Shown here: in pieces, positions 1 through 6,399 of the stretch
How positions within the stretch are numbered: position 1 is the first letter of the stretch
How the letters are laid out: each line of letters begins with the position of its first letter
Source: UBA685 sp002299005
Lineage (GTDB): Bacteria > Pseudomonadota > Alphaproteobacteria > Puniceispirillales > Puniceispirillaceae
Direction: 5' to 3'
Length of the DNA stretch: 14,508 bases
NCBI GenBank assembly: GCA_963966775.1
Contig: CAXAAH010000035.1
Coordinates: forward strand, 1-14,508
The notes under the pieces: model-generated
Database searches by the model: none
What the model was told of the DNA's origin: nothing
Seen by the model: only the letters and a program-made list of their open reading frames with translations
Program-made: the position numbers and the translations under genes

Positions 1-4
1 CCAT
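1..4 (-). CDS. possible start of lnt (apolipoprotein N-acyltransferase), cut by the window edge
   Basis: On the minus strand, 26 bases after the corC stop, an ATG occurs at 4-2 and then runs off the window. It is preceded by purine-rich AAGGGATGAGGTG, so it could be a translation start. In many alphaproteobacteria lnt directly follows the corC/hlyC-like gene, so lnt is the expected neighbour. Nothing of the protein is visible beyond the start codon. The identity is therefore inference from gene order only. Confidence 0.25.
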
Positions 5-30
5 CACCTCATCCCTTCTTGCGCGCCGCC

Positions 31-912
31 TTAATGCGACTGGTCAATATCGTGAGAGGAAACACCGCCATTAAACGCTTTCAAGCCACAGATACGCAAA
101 GATTTAATTTGTCGCGGGTCACCGTCAAGCACTTCAAATTCAACACCAGAGGGATGTGTTATGACCTCACCACGCGCTGGCACATGGCCCGCAAGCGAGA
201 GCACAAGCCCGCCGATTGTATCAATTTCATCTTCCTCATCCTTATCCATCAGCGGCCCTGTTAGAATCTCAAGAGCGCCAATTTCAAGGCGTGCCTCTGC
301 GATAGCGGTGCCATCATCAAAGACTTCAAATTGCGGCAAGGTGCTATCATCATGTTCATCTTCAATTTCGCCGACAATTTCTTCGACCAAATCTTCGATG
401 GTGATAAGCCCATCTACGCCGCCAAATTCATCCACCACAAGCGCCAAATGCTGGCGTTTCAGGCGCATTTCATGCAGCAAATCAAGCAATCTGATAGAGG
501 GCGAGACAAATAGAACAGGGCGCAACAAAGGCGTTAAATCAAAATCCTTATCTGCCTGAAACTCACCTGAGGCAATACGCTCCATCAGATCTTTCATATG
601 CAAAAAGCCAACCACCTTATCCATACTTTCTTGGAACGCCGGCACACGGCTATGTTGGGCAGAGACGATTTTCTGGAAATTTTCCTGACTAGCATCAGAG
701 AGATCAACCGCCTTAATATCAGCGCGCGGCACCATCACATCCTCAGCCGTAATATCACGCAAGCCAAGCATATTTTGCAACAGCGCGCTTTCATGATTAT
801 CAAAGGCAACCGTCTCTTTCAAAGAGGTCTCAATCAAATCTGTTAGCTCTTCTCTATCAGAAACAGATTTGCCGAAAAACGGTAGAAATTTGGACAAAGA
901 ACGCACCATCAT
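31..912 (-). CDS. corC: CorC/HlyC-type CBS-domain protein (putative magnesium/cobalt efflux-associated)
   Basis: A 293-residue soluble protein of the CorC/TlyC (COG1253) family. The N-terminal linker leads to an EDVMVPRADI motif near residues 57-66, then a CBS-domain pair (about 55-180) containing ALVVDEFGGVDGLITIEDLVE, the hallmark of the second CBS repeat. The C-terminal CorC_HlyC domain (about 205-283) includes EDEIDTIGGLV. No membrane-spanning DUF21 part is present, so it is the short CorC form rather than the CNNM/YtfL-like membrane form. The family is linked to Mg/Co efflux and envelope function, but the biochemical role is poorly settled. The start ATG at 912 sits in an ATGA overlap with the ybeY stop, indicating translational coupling. 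A second ATG directly follows (MM). An lnt gene probably follows downstream. Confidence 0.9.
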   Translation of the reverse strand: MMVRSLSKFLPFFGKSVSDREELTDLIETSLKETVAFDNHESALLQNMLGLRDITAEDVMVPRADIKAVDLSDASQENFQKIVSAQHSRVPAFQESMDKVVGFLHMKDLMERIASGEFQADKDFDLTPLLRPVLFVSPSIRLLDLLHEMRLKRQHLALVVDEFGGVDGLITIEDLVEEIVGEIEDEHDDSTLPQFEVFDDGTAIAEARLEIGALEILTGPLMDKDEEDEIDTIGGLVLSLAGHVPARGEVITHPSGVEFEVLDGDPRQIKSLRICGLKAFNGGVSSHDIDQSH

Positions 913-1487
913 AGCAAGGCCCCCTGATAGGGATTAGACACACCGATCACGCTCAAAGCGGCCATTTCCAGCCCTTCCATTTCCTCAGCATCTTCTTCAT
1001 TTTCATGATCACAGCCAATTAAATGCAACAGCCCATGAATGATTAAATGGCGCATATGATCGCCGATTTTAATCTCCATATCTTCTGCCTCTGCTTCCAT
1101 CGTCTCATAGCCAAAGGCTAAATCGCCGAGATACAGACCTGCCTCATCACCAGCTATAGCGTCCATAGGCTCATGCGGGAACGACAACACATTTGTGGCT
1201 TTATCCTTATCTCTAAACTGGGCGTTTAGCGCTTTCATTTCGCTGTCATTTGTCCAGCGCAAAGCGGCGGTAAAGCCATCACCTTCAATCAGCTCTGAGA
1301 CAAATCTTACAAGCTGGCTGACATCGGCTTTCAGCGCCTCATCAAAATAGGGGGACCATCTATCATCAGCGATAATAATATCAAGCTGATGCGTGGCATC
1401 AAAAACCCATGGTATATCATCATCAGGGTTGGCGTCTGCTGTTATATCAGCGGGGTGCGGTTTGTCTGTTGGCATGCTCGTTTTCAT
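909..1487 (-). CDS. ybeY: endoribonuclease YbeY (rRNA maturation factor)
   Basis: A 192-residue member of the UPF0054/YbeY zinc metalloprotein family, which acts in 16S rRNA 3'-end maturation and ribosome quality control. The metal site is plain: HGLLHLIGCDHE at 151-162, with H151, H155 and H161 as the three zinc ligands. KATNVLSFP (96-104) and LYLGDLAF (119-126) are further family motifs. It is longer than the usual 150-170 residues because of an acidic, poorly conserved N-terminal stretch of about 30 residues before LDIII. The start is uncertain: the ATG at 1487 has no good ribosome binding site, and an ATG four codons later (1475) is no better. A strong site lies further upstream on a three-codon in-frame mini-ORF (see separate entry). 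Its stop overlaps the corC start by four bases. ybeY next to phoH is a widely conserved pairing. Confidence 0.93.
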   Translation of the reverse strand: MKTSMPTDKPHPADITADANPDDDIPWVFDATHQLDIIIADDRWSPYFDEALKADVSQLVRFVSELIEGDGFTAALRWTNDSEMKALNAQFRDKDKATNVLSFPHEPMDAIAGDEAGLYLGDLAFGYETMEAEAEDMEIKIGDHMRHLIIHGLLHLIGCDHENEEDAEEMEGLEMAALSVIGVSNPYQGALL

Positions 1488-1510
1488 CTAATGCGTCATA
1501 TCACCTCTCT
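1488..1510 (-). promoter_or_regulatory. strong ribosome binding site and three-codon mini-ORF directly before ybeY
   Basis: Read on the minus strand, AGAGAGGTGAT (1510-1500) is followed immediately by ATG ACG CAT TAG (1499-1488) and then by the ybeY ATG (1487). GAGGTGAT is an eight-base match to the 16S anti-Shine-Dalgarno region and is placed ideally for the ATG at 1499, but about 16 bases from the ybeY ATG. The mini-ORF (Met-Thr-His-stop) is in frame with ybeY, and TAG abuts ATG. This looks like a termination-reinitiation leader, or an original start interrupted by a stop. The sequence is certain; the function is inferred. Confidence 0.55.
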
Positions 1511-1522
1511 ACTATGAGAGAG
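1505..1522 (-). repeat. small inverted repeat overlapping the ybeY leader ribosome binding site
   Basis: CTCTCT (1505-1510) and AGAGAG (1517-1522) form a perfect 6-bp stem around the six-base loop ACTATG. In the transcript reading toward ybeY the 3' arm includes part of the AGAGAGGTGA ribosome binding site. Pairing could partly mask that site. The stem is short and could be chance. Confidence 0.3.
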
Positions 1523-1593
1523 ATTTATAACTCTTGTCTAGTCTTGTATTATCTTCAACCATTTTGAAACGCCTCTCAAAGGCATATCTTTGG

Positions 1594-2595
1594 CTATTTT
1601 GTCTCATAGGCCTTTAGAATCCGCGCAACCACAGGGTGTCTTACAACATCCTCTCCTGTTAGCTCGCTAATCCCGATGCCTTTGACATTGCGCAGGCGGC
1701 CAACCGCATCTGCCAGACCTGATTGCTGGCCAGAGGGCAGGTCAACCTGTGACATATCACCTGTAATCACCATACGCGAATCTTGGCCAAGGCGTGTTAG
1801 CACCATCTTCATCTGGACAGGCGTTGTATTTTGCGCCTCATCAATAATCACAAACGCATCTGATAGGGTACGGCCACGCATGAACGCCAAAGGCGCGATT
1901 TCAATCTCACCAGAGGCAAGCATCTTATCCACCTTATCAGCTGGCATCATATCATAGAGCGCGTCATATAAGGGGCGCAGATACGGATCAACCTTCTCTT
2001 TCATATCGCCCGGCAAAAAGCCCAAACGCTCACCAGCTTCAACCGCCGGGCGTGATAGCACAATGCGTTCAACCAGCCGCTTTTTCAGCGCATCAACCGC
2101 CATCGCAACCGCCATATAGGTCTTGCCAGTACCAGCAGGGCCAAGGCCAAAGACCACTTCATTTTGGTATAATGTCTCAAAATAAAGGCGCTGGTTTGGC
2201 GTGCGTGCGACGATCTTTTTCTTCCACGTAACCGCCATCGGGCCGCCGGCCTCATCAACAGGCTCATCCTTGGTGCCAAATTCAGCTTGGCGCATCATAT
2301 CGGCGATAAAATCAGTCACCACACGCTCATCAGCCACATCACTTTTGGCCAGCTTTTTATACAAGGCTTGAATCGCCTTGGCCGCATGGTTAATCGCGTC
2401 TTTTTGGCCTTTTAGGGTAATCTCATTACCAAAACTATCCGCTCTGATATCAAGCGCTTGTTCTAATTTGGCGAGGGTTTGATTATGTTGTCCACAAATC
2501 ACGGTGAATAAAGTGGCATCTTCAAATGACAGAACGAGGCTTTTTTCCTCTTGCTCACCTTGTGTGCGCTGGGCGCTATTTTCATTTTTTGCCAC
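1594..2595 (-). CDS. phoH: PhoH-family ATPase (YbeZ-like)
   Basis: A 333-residue PhoH-like P-loop ATPase, normal length for the YbeZ group. Residues about 20-100 resemble the KH-like N-terminal part. Walker A is GLGPAGTGKT at 150-159 and Walker B is AFVIIDEAQN at 247-256. TGDMSQVDLPSGQQSGL (278-294) is typical of the family. Members pair genetically and physically with the YbeY endonuclease and are thought to act in RNA/ribosome metabolism; the historical phosphate-starvation label may not apply here. The start is GTG at 2595, preceded by AAAAGGA about 10 bases upstream, and no alternative start fits before the conserved region. Downstream there are 106 bases before ybeY. Upstream there is a short gap to miaB carrying an 11-bp tandem duplication. 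Confidence 0.92.
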   Translation of the reverse strand: MAKNENSAQRTQGEQEEKSLVLSFEDATLFTVICGQHNQTLAKLEQALDIRADSFGNEITLKGQKDAINHAAKAIQALYKKLAKSDVADERVVTDFIADMMRQAEFGTKDEPVDEAGGPMAVTWKKKIVARTPNQRLYFETLYQNEVVFGLGPAGTGKTYMAVAMAVDALKKRLVERIVLSRPAVEAGERLGFLPGDMKEKVDPYLRPLYDALYDMMPADKVDKMLASGEIEIAPLAFMRGRTLSDAFVIIDEAQNTTPVQMKMVLTRLGQDSRMVITGDMSQVDLPSGQQSGLADAVGRLRNVKGIGISELTGEDVVRHPVVARILKAYETK

Positions 2596-2611
2596 TTAGC
2601 AGGGATCCTTT

Positions 2612-2633
2612 TTTAATCGGGCTTTAATCGGGC
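2612..2633. repeat. perfect 11-bp tandem duplication in the miaB-phoH gap
   Basis: TTTAATCGGGC occurs twice head to tail (2612-2622 and 2623-2633), filling most of the gap between the miaB stop (2637-2639) and the phoH ribosome binding site. It is a simple duplication that changes the spacing between the two genes. No hairpin or U-tract typical of a terminator is formed. Confidence 0.7.
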
Positions 2634-2636
2634 GCC

Positions 2637-3980
2637 TTAATTGGCCGCAATAATCTCAGCCGCCAATGAATTTTGGCGACCTTCTGTGATGCGCATTGGC
2701 AGTATTTGGCCAATTTGATCTTCACGACCTTCAAAATAGACCGATTGCATGAAAGGGGAACGGCCTGTCATCTGGCCATCACGTCCGCCCTTGCGCTCAA
2801 CCAGCACAGACATCTCGCTCTTTTCGCACTGTTTGTTAAAGGCCATCTGCTGGGCATCAAGCAATTGTTGCAATGAGGCAAGACGCTCTGATTTCACATC
2901 CTCATCTACCTGATTGGCTGCATTCGCCGCCGGTGTGCCCGGACGTTCAGAATATTTAAAGCTATAGGCAGAGGCATATTTGACCTCGTCCACCAAGCGC
3001 AAAGTATCGGCAAAATCTTGATCACTTTCACCGGGGAAGCCCACGATAAAATCACCTGATAGCGCCAAATTTGGCACCACATCTCGCATGCGGCCAATAA
3101 TCCGCTTATAATCATCTGCCGTATGGCGGCGGTTCATCGCCGATAACACATGGTCAGAGCCTGCCTGTACAGGCAAATGCAAATAAGGCATCAGGGCAGG
3201 GATATCACGATGGGCAAAAATTAACTCATCATCCATATCCAACGGGTGAGAGGTCGTATAGCGCAAGCGGTCAACACCCTCAATCTCGGCCAAATGATGC
3301 AGTAAGCGGCCAAGGCCCCATGTCTTGCCATCAGGCCCCTCGCCGTGAAACGCGTTCACATTTTGGCCAAGTAACGTGATTTCTTTGGTGCCATTCGCGA
3401 CCAGCTTTTTAGTCTCATCCACAATCTGTGCGACGGTACGCGAAAACTCAGCGCCTCTTGTATAAGGGACAACGCAAAAGGCACAGAATTTATCACAGCC
3501 CTCTTGCACAGACAAAAAGGCGGCAGGCCCTCTATGCGCCACTTCTTCTGGCAGGAAGTCAAATTTCACTTCCTCTGGCATATCTGTATCAATCACATTA
3601 TTACGCGCACCGGGGTCAAGCTTCGCAATCAATTCTGGCAGACGGTGATAGCTTTGCGGCCCAACAACCATATCAACCCAAGGCGCTCTTTTGGTGATCT
3701 CAGCCCCTTCAGCTTGGGCAACACATCCAGCGACTGTGATCATCATATCGCGGCCAATTTGGTCACGCGCACGCTCTTTTAATTGGCGCAGACGGCCTAA
3801 TTCTGAAAAGACTTTCTCAGAGGCTTTTTCGCGAATATGGCACGTGTTCAAAATCACCATATCAGCCTCTTCGGGCGCATGGTGCGGGACATAACCAAGA
3901 GGCGCAAGCACGTCGGTCATACGGTCAGAATCATATACATTCATCTGACAGCCATATGTTTTAATAAAAAGTTTTTTCAT
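2637..3980 (-). CDS. miaB: tRNA-2-methylthio-N6-isopentenyladenosine synthase MiaB
   Basis: A 447-residue radical-SAM methylthiotransferase that adds the 2-methylthio group to i6A37 of tRNAs reading UNN codons, using two 4Fe-4S clusters. The N-terminal MTTase domain begins IKTYGCQMNVYDSDRM, with cluster ligands C11, C47 (LNTCHIREKA) and C86 (VAGCVAQ). The radical-SAM motif is EGCDKFCAFCVVPYTRG, with C162, C166 and C169. The C-terminal TRAM domain occupies about 380-445. Length and motifs match MiaB rather than MtaB or RimO. No purine-rich ribosome binding site is visible before the ATG at 3980 (CAGACCTCTC precedes it), so expression may rely on coupling or an unusual initiation region. It lies 58 bases after rimI, a gap that in many relatives holds fur. 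Confidence 0.96.
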   Translation of the reverse strand: MKKLFIKTYGCQMNVYDSDRMTDVLAPLGYVPHHAPEEADMVILNTCHIREKASEKVFSELGRLRQLKERARDQIGRDMMITVAGCVAQAEGAEITKRAPWVDMVVGPQSYHRLPELIAKLDPGARNNVIDTDMPEEVKFDFLPEEVAHRGPAAFLSVQEGCDKFCAFCVVPYTRGAEFSRTVAQIVDETKKLVANGTKEITLLGQNVNAFHGEGPDGKTWGLGRLLHHLAEIEGVDRLRYTTSHPLDMDDELIFAHRDIPALMPYLHLPVQAGSDHVLSAMNRRHTADDYKRIIGRMRDVVPNLALSGDFIVGFPGESDQDFADTLRLVDEVKYASAYSFKYSERPGTPAANAANQVDEDVKSERLASLQQLLDAQQMAFNKQCEKSEMSVLVERKGGRDGQMTGRSPFMQSVYFEGREDQIGQILPMRITEGRQNSLAAEIIAAN

Positions 3981-4016
3981 GAGAGGTCTGTTCTGAAAAG
4001 CCGTTTTGAATATCTC

Positions 4017-4025
4017 TTATCCACA
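4017..4025 (+). promoter_or_regulatory. perfect consensus DnaA box in the rimI-miaB gap
   Basis: TTATCCACA, the exact high-affinity DnaA box of E. coli type (consensus TTATNCACA), lies in the 58-base space between the rimI stop and the miaB start. Only this one perfect copy was noticed in the intergenic DNA of the window, so it is not an origin cluster. It might bind DnaA as a regulator or titration site. A chance occurrence of a 9-mer in 14.5 kb on two strands is not negligible. Confidence 0.4.
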
Positions 4026-4038
4026 ATATAGCATGCAA

Positions 4039-4533
4039 TCATGCCTTTGACAGCCATAATTCCATGATGATGGCATCGATTTTTTGCCCCTTATCCGAAG
4101 GGTCTTGTGCCTTATCATAACCAGTATAATAATTAGGGCGCCGCCCTGTAATCGCAAAGCCGCAACGCTGGTAAAGCTGGCAGGCGGGCTGATTATCTTC
4201 GGCGACTTCCAAAATCAGCCGCTCAACATCTTTTATGCGCAAATGCGCCGCTAGCGCGCCTATCATTTTGCGCCCCACACCTTGTTGTCGATAGGCCGCA
4301 TCGACCGCGATCTCAATAATTTCAGCCTCATCAGCTGCAATGCGGTATAACAGCCCGCCTTGTATTTCATCCTCGCGTGCCTGAATAAGGCCATAGCTTT
4401 GATGAGAAAATTGCTGGGCAAAACCCTCTGGCGCAAAACTGCCATAGCCCCATTTGGCAAAAAACGCGCCAAAATCAGCAAAGCCCGCATCATCGGGGCA
4501 CATAGGATGAAGGGCGAGATCCGCGCGCATCAT
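4039..4533 (-). CDS. rimI: ribosomal-protein alanine N-acetyltransferase RimI-like (GNAT)
   Basis: A 164-residue GNAT acetyltransferase. The acetyl-CoA binding motif is the Q/R-x-x-G-x-G/A type, RQQGVGRK at 82-89, preceded by IIEIAVDAAY. LILEVAEDNQPACQLYQRCGF and RRPNYYTG are characteristic of RimI, which acetylates the N-terminus of ribosomal protein S18 and related substrates. The ATG at 4533 follows the tsaB stop (TAA, 4536-4534) with no gap, and AAAGGATAA at the end of tsaB supplies the ribosome binding site, so the two genes are coupled. A second ATG follows immediately. The tsaB-rimI pair is a standard alphaproteobacterial arrangement. The S18 substrate is assumed from the family; the protein may have other targets. 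Confidence 0.88.
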   Translation of the reverse strand: MMRADLALHPMCPDDAGFADFGAFFAKWGYGSFAPEGFAQQFSHQSYGLIQAREDEIQGGLLYRIAADEAEIIEIAVDAAYRQQGVGRKMIGALAAHLRIKDVERLILEVAEDNQPACQLYQRCGFAITGRRPNYYTGYDKAQDPSDKGQKIDAIIMELWLSKA

Positions 4534-5262
4534 TTATCCTTTTGGCATCTGGTTTGGCATCTTCTTTGAGGGCCCTAATTTTGGCTCAGCGACATAGAGC
4601 GCATCAAGCGGCAATAGCCGTGCGCCGTCTCTGATATCTCTATCAGCCAGCAAGCCAATATGACGCGCACTCATCTCTGCCAAGAACGCTGTCTCAATCA
4701 AATTGCCCACAAATGACGGGAACAGCACAGTGCGACCATCAGCAAAGCTGATTATCTCTTCTTGCGTGCCTTCTTTAATCTCATCAAGCGCTGTCAGGCT
4801 TTCATCATAGCTTTGGTAAAAATACACACCGCGCCTTGTATCCGCGCATGCGATAAGCACGCCCTTAGCCCCTTGTTCTTGACCGGCCAAGGCGCCGGCG
4901 CGTAACCCATGCACGCCTATACCGACAAGATCGCCTGCCAGCACAAATCCTTTGGCCGCCGATAGGCACACACGAAGCCCCGTAAAAGACCCCGGCCCAA
5001 TACCCGCCGCCACATGGCTGATATCGGCAAAGCCAAGGCCCGCCTCTTTGAGGCAATCATGGGCAAGGGTGACAAAATTGCTGGCATGGCCATGGGCTTG
5101 GTCAAGGCGCATTTCTGCTAAGACTGTGCCATCTTGGATAACCGCCGCACTCGCATGCGCGCCGCTAGCCTCTAGCGCCAAAATAAGGGGGCCAAAATTA
5201 CCCGTTTCATTAGCAGTGTCATTTTCAGTCTGATTTTTAGTGTCATTATGGGTCGTCATCAT
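4534..5262 (-). CDS. tsaB: tRNA threonylcarbamoyladenosine biosynthesis protein TsaB
   Basis: TsaB (YeaZ), the ASKHA-fold partner that with TsaD and TsaE transfers threonylcarbamoyl to A37 of ANN-decoding tRNAs. Visible hallmarks are LILALEASGAHASAAV near the N-terminus and GIGPGSFTGLR (about 87-97), the family signature. From the ATG at 5262 it has 242 residues. A TTG at 5298 would add 12 residues but would put the AAGGAGA ribosome binding site inside the coding region, so the ATG pair at 5262/5259 is preferred, although the spacing is long. An Asn/Thr-rich four-residue tandem repeat (N-x-T-x, four copies) precedes the conserved fold and is probably a disordered tail. It is transcribed divergently from the deacetylase gene, and rimI follows with zero spacing. 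Confidence 0.9.
   Translation of the reverse strand: MMTTHNDTKNQTENDTANETGNFGPLILALEASGAHASAAVIQDGTVLAEMRLDQAHGHASNFVTLAHDCLKEAGLGFADISHVAAGIGPGSFTGLRVCLSAAKGFVLAGDLVGIGVHGLRAGALAGQEQGAKGVLIACADTRRGVYFYQSYDESLTALDEIKEGTQEEIISFADGRTVLFPSFVGNLIETAFLAEMSARHIGLLADRDIRDGARLLPLDALYVAEPKLGPSKKMPNQMPKG
5200..5247. repeat. 12-bp in-frame tandem repeat (four copies) at the tsaB 5' end
   Basis: Four consecutive 12-base units on the minus strand encode Asn-Asp-Thr-Lys, Asn-Gln-Thr-Glu, Asn-Asp-Thr-Ala and Asn-Glu-Thr-Gly. Each starts with an AAT codon, and units one and three share AATGACACT. The repeat lies between the start codon and the conserved TsaB fold. Length changes in multiples of 12 bases would keep the frame. 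Confidence 0.75.
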
Positions 5263-5296
5263 GGTTATTGATGTAACTCTCCTTGCATCTTTGGTC

Positions 5297-5324
5297 AAAA
5301 TAATATTATTTTAACGCACGTTAA
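5297..5324. promoter_or_regulatory. two adjoining palindromes in the divergent tsaB/deacetylase promoter region
   Basis: AAAATAATATTATTTT (5297-5312) is a perfect 16-bp palindrome. It overlaps by two bases TTAACGCACGTTAA (5311-5324), a perfect inverted repeat of TTAACG around CA. Both lie in the roughly 90 bases between the divergent starts of tsaB and the secreted deacetylase. The first is AT-rich and may supply promoter melting sequence. The second has operator-like symmetry. TTAA-N6-TTAA is one base shorter than the CtrA consensus TTAA-N7-TTAA of alphaproteobacteria. No clear -35/-10 pair could be fixed. Confidence 0.5.
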
Positions 5325-5352
5325 TAAGGGATGATTGGGCGAGTTATTTGTC

Positions 5353-6399
5353 ATGAAATTTATCAATATGTTACGCCAATTTATGCTTATGTTTGCCGCG
5401 CTACTGACGCTTGGCGGCGGCACGTTTAGCACAGCCCTGCACGCGCAAGAAGCAGACGGCGTCTCGCATGCCAGCGTGATTATGTATCACCGCTTTGATG
5501 AAGGCCGCTATCCTTCCACTAACACAACCCTAGAACAGCTTGAGGCGCATATCGCCTATTTGCAAGAAGGCGGGTTTAATGTGATGGCCTTGCCAGACAT
5601 CATTTACCGCTTTCAATCAGGGCAAACAGTCCCTGATAGAACCGTCGCCATTTCAATTGATGATGCCTATTTATCTGTCTATGAAAAAGGCTGGCCACGC
5701 TTTAAAGAGGCTGGTTTTCCAATCACTTTATTTGTTGCCACAGGCCCGATTGACCGCAATTTGCGCGGCTATATGAGCTGGGATCAATTGCGTGAATTAC
5801 AGGCACAAGGCGTGACGATGGGCTCGCAAACAAACAGCCATCCGCACATGCACCGCATCTCATCTGAGGCGGTAAGAGACGAGCTATCATCATCTAATGA
5901 GCGCTTTATCACAGAGCTTGGCCTGCGCCCTGAATTATTCGCCTACCCGTATGGTGAATATAATTTAGACGTTATCGAAGCTGTCAAAGAGGCCGGCTTT
6001 ATTGCCGCCTTTGGCCAAAATTCAGGCATCATGCATAAGGATGATTTGACCTTTGAGCTGCCACGTTTTGCGTTTAATGAGGCCTATGGTGATCTCAACC
6101 GCTTGGCGCTTGCGACCAATGGCCTGCCTTTGGTGGTCACACAAATCACACCGCAAGATATGGTGATTACGCAAAACCCGCCCTTTTATGGCTTCACCCT
6201 ATCAGAGGATATGGAGCCGAAGAATCAGTTGCGTTGTTTCTCGTCAAAATATGGCAAGCTTGAGGTTTCACTTTTGGGCAAACGCGCTGAGGTGAGATTG
6301 CCGGGGCCATTAGATGGGCCACGTTTCAGGATTAACTGCACCATGCCAGCACAAGATGGCAGATGGCGCTGGTTCGGCAGGCAGTTTTTAACGCGCTAG
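5353..6399 (+). CDS. secreted polysaccharide deacetylase (NodB-homology, carbohydrate esterase 4-like)
   Basis: A 348-residue exported protein. From the ATG at 5353 residues 1-31 form a clean signal peptide (hydrophobic core MLMFAALLTLGGG, likely cleavage after ALHA). A TTG at 5335 is possible but would blur the signal peptide. The NodB-type fold follows: HASVIMYHRF (39-48), SIDDAY with D103/D104 as catalytic base and metal ligand, SQTNSHPHM (158-166) at the metal-binding motif, and FAYPYGEYN (196-204). The family removes N- or O-acetyl groups from glycans; the substrate is unknown. In the metal motif the usual first His is Gln159, while H163 and nearby H165 and H167 remain. The C-terminal 80 residues form a small extra domain with two cysteines (C295, C329). 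It is the only plus-strand gene, and its TAG stop overlaps the stop of the convergent glucosaminidase gene. Confidence 0.85.
   Translation: MKFINMLRQFMLMFAALLTLGGGTFSTALHAQEADGVSHASVIMYHRFDEGRYPSTNTTLEQLEAHIAYLQEGGFNVMALPDIIYRFQSGQTVPDRTVAISIDDAYLSVYEKGWPRFKEAGFPITLFVATGPIDRNLRGYMSWDQLRELQAQGVTMGSQTNSHPHMHRISSEAVRDELSSSNERFITELGLRPELFAYPYGEYNLDVIEAVKEAGFIAAFGQNSGIMHKDDLTFELPRFAFNEAYGDLNRLALATNGLPLVVTQITPQDMVITQNPPFYGFTLSEDMEPKNQLRCFSSKYGKLEVSLLGKRAEVRLPGPLDGPRFRINCTMPAQDGRWRWFGRQFLTR

Noticed and set aside
161..559. Plus-strand open frame of 132 codons inside corC
   Set aside because: Very Ser-rich product, the expected antisense of Asp/Glu-rich CorC codons; no family features.
1577..1592. 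CAAAG/CTTTG inverted repeat after the phoH stop as a terminator
   Set aside because: Five-base stem with low GC and no U-tract in the transcript.
5263..5298. Upstream extension of TsaB to a TTG start at 5298
   Set aside because: It would place the AAGGAGA ribosome binding site inside the coding region and adds no conserved sequence; the ATG pair at 5262/5259 fits better.
5311..5324. Firm call of a CtrA binding site
   Set aside because: Spacing between TTAA halves is six, not the seven of the known consensus; left as a palindrome of unknown function.
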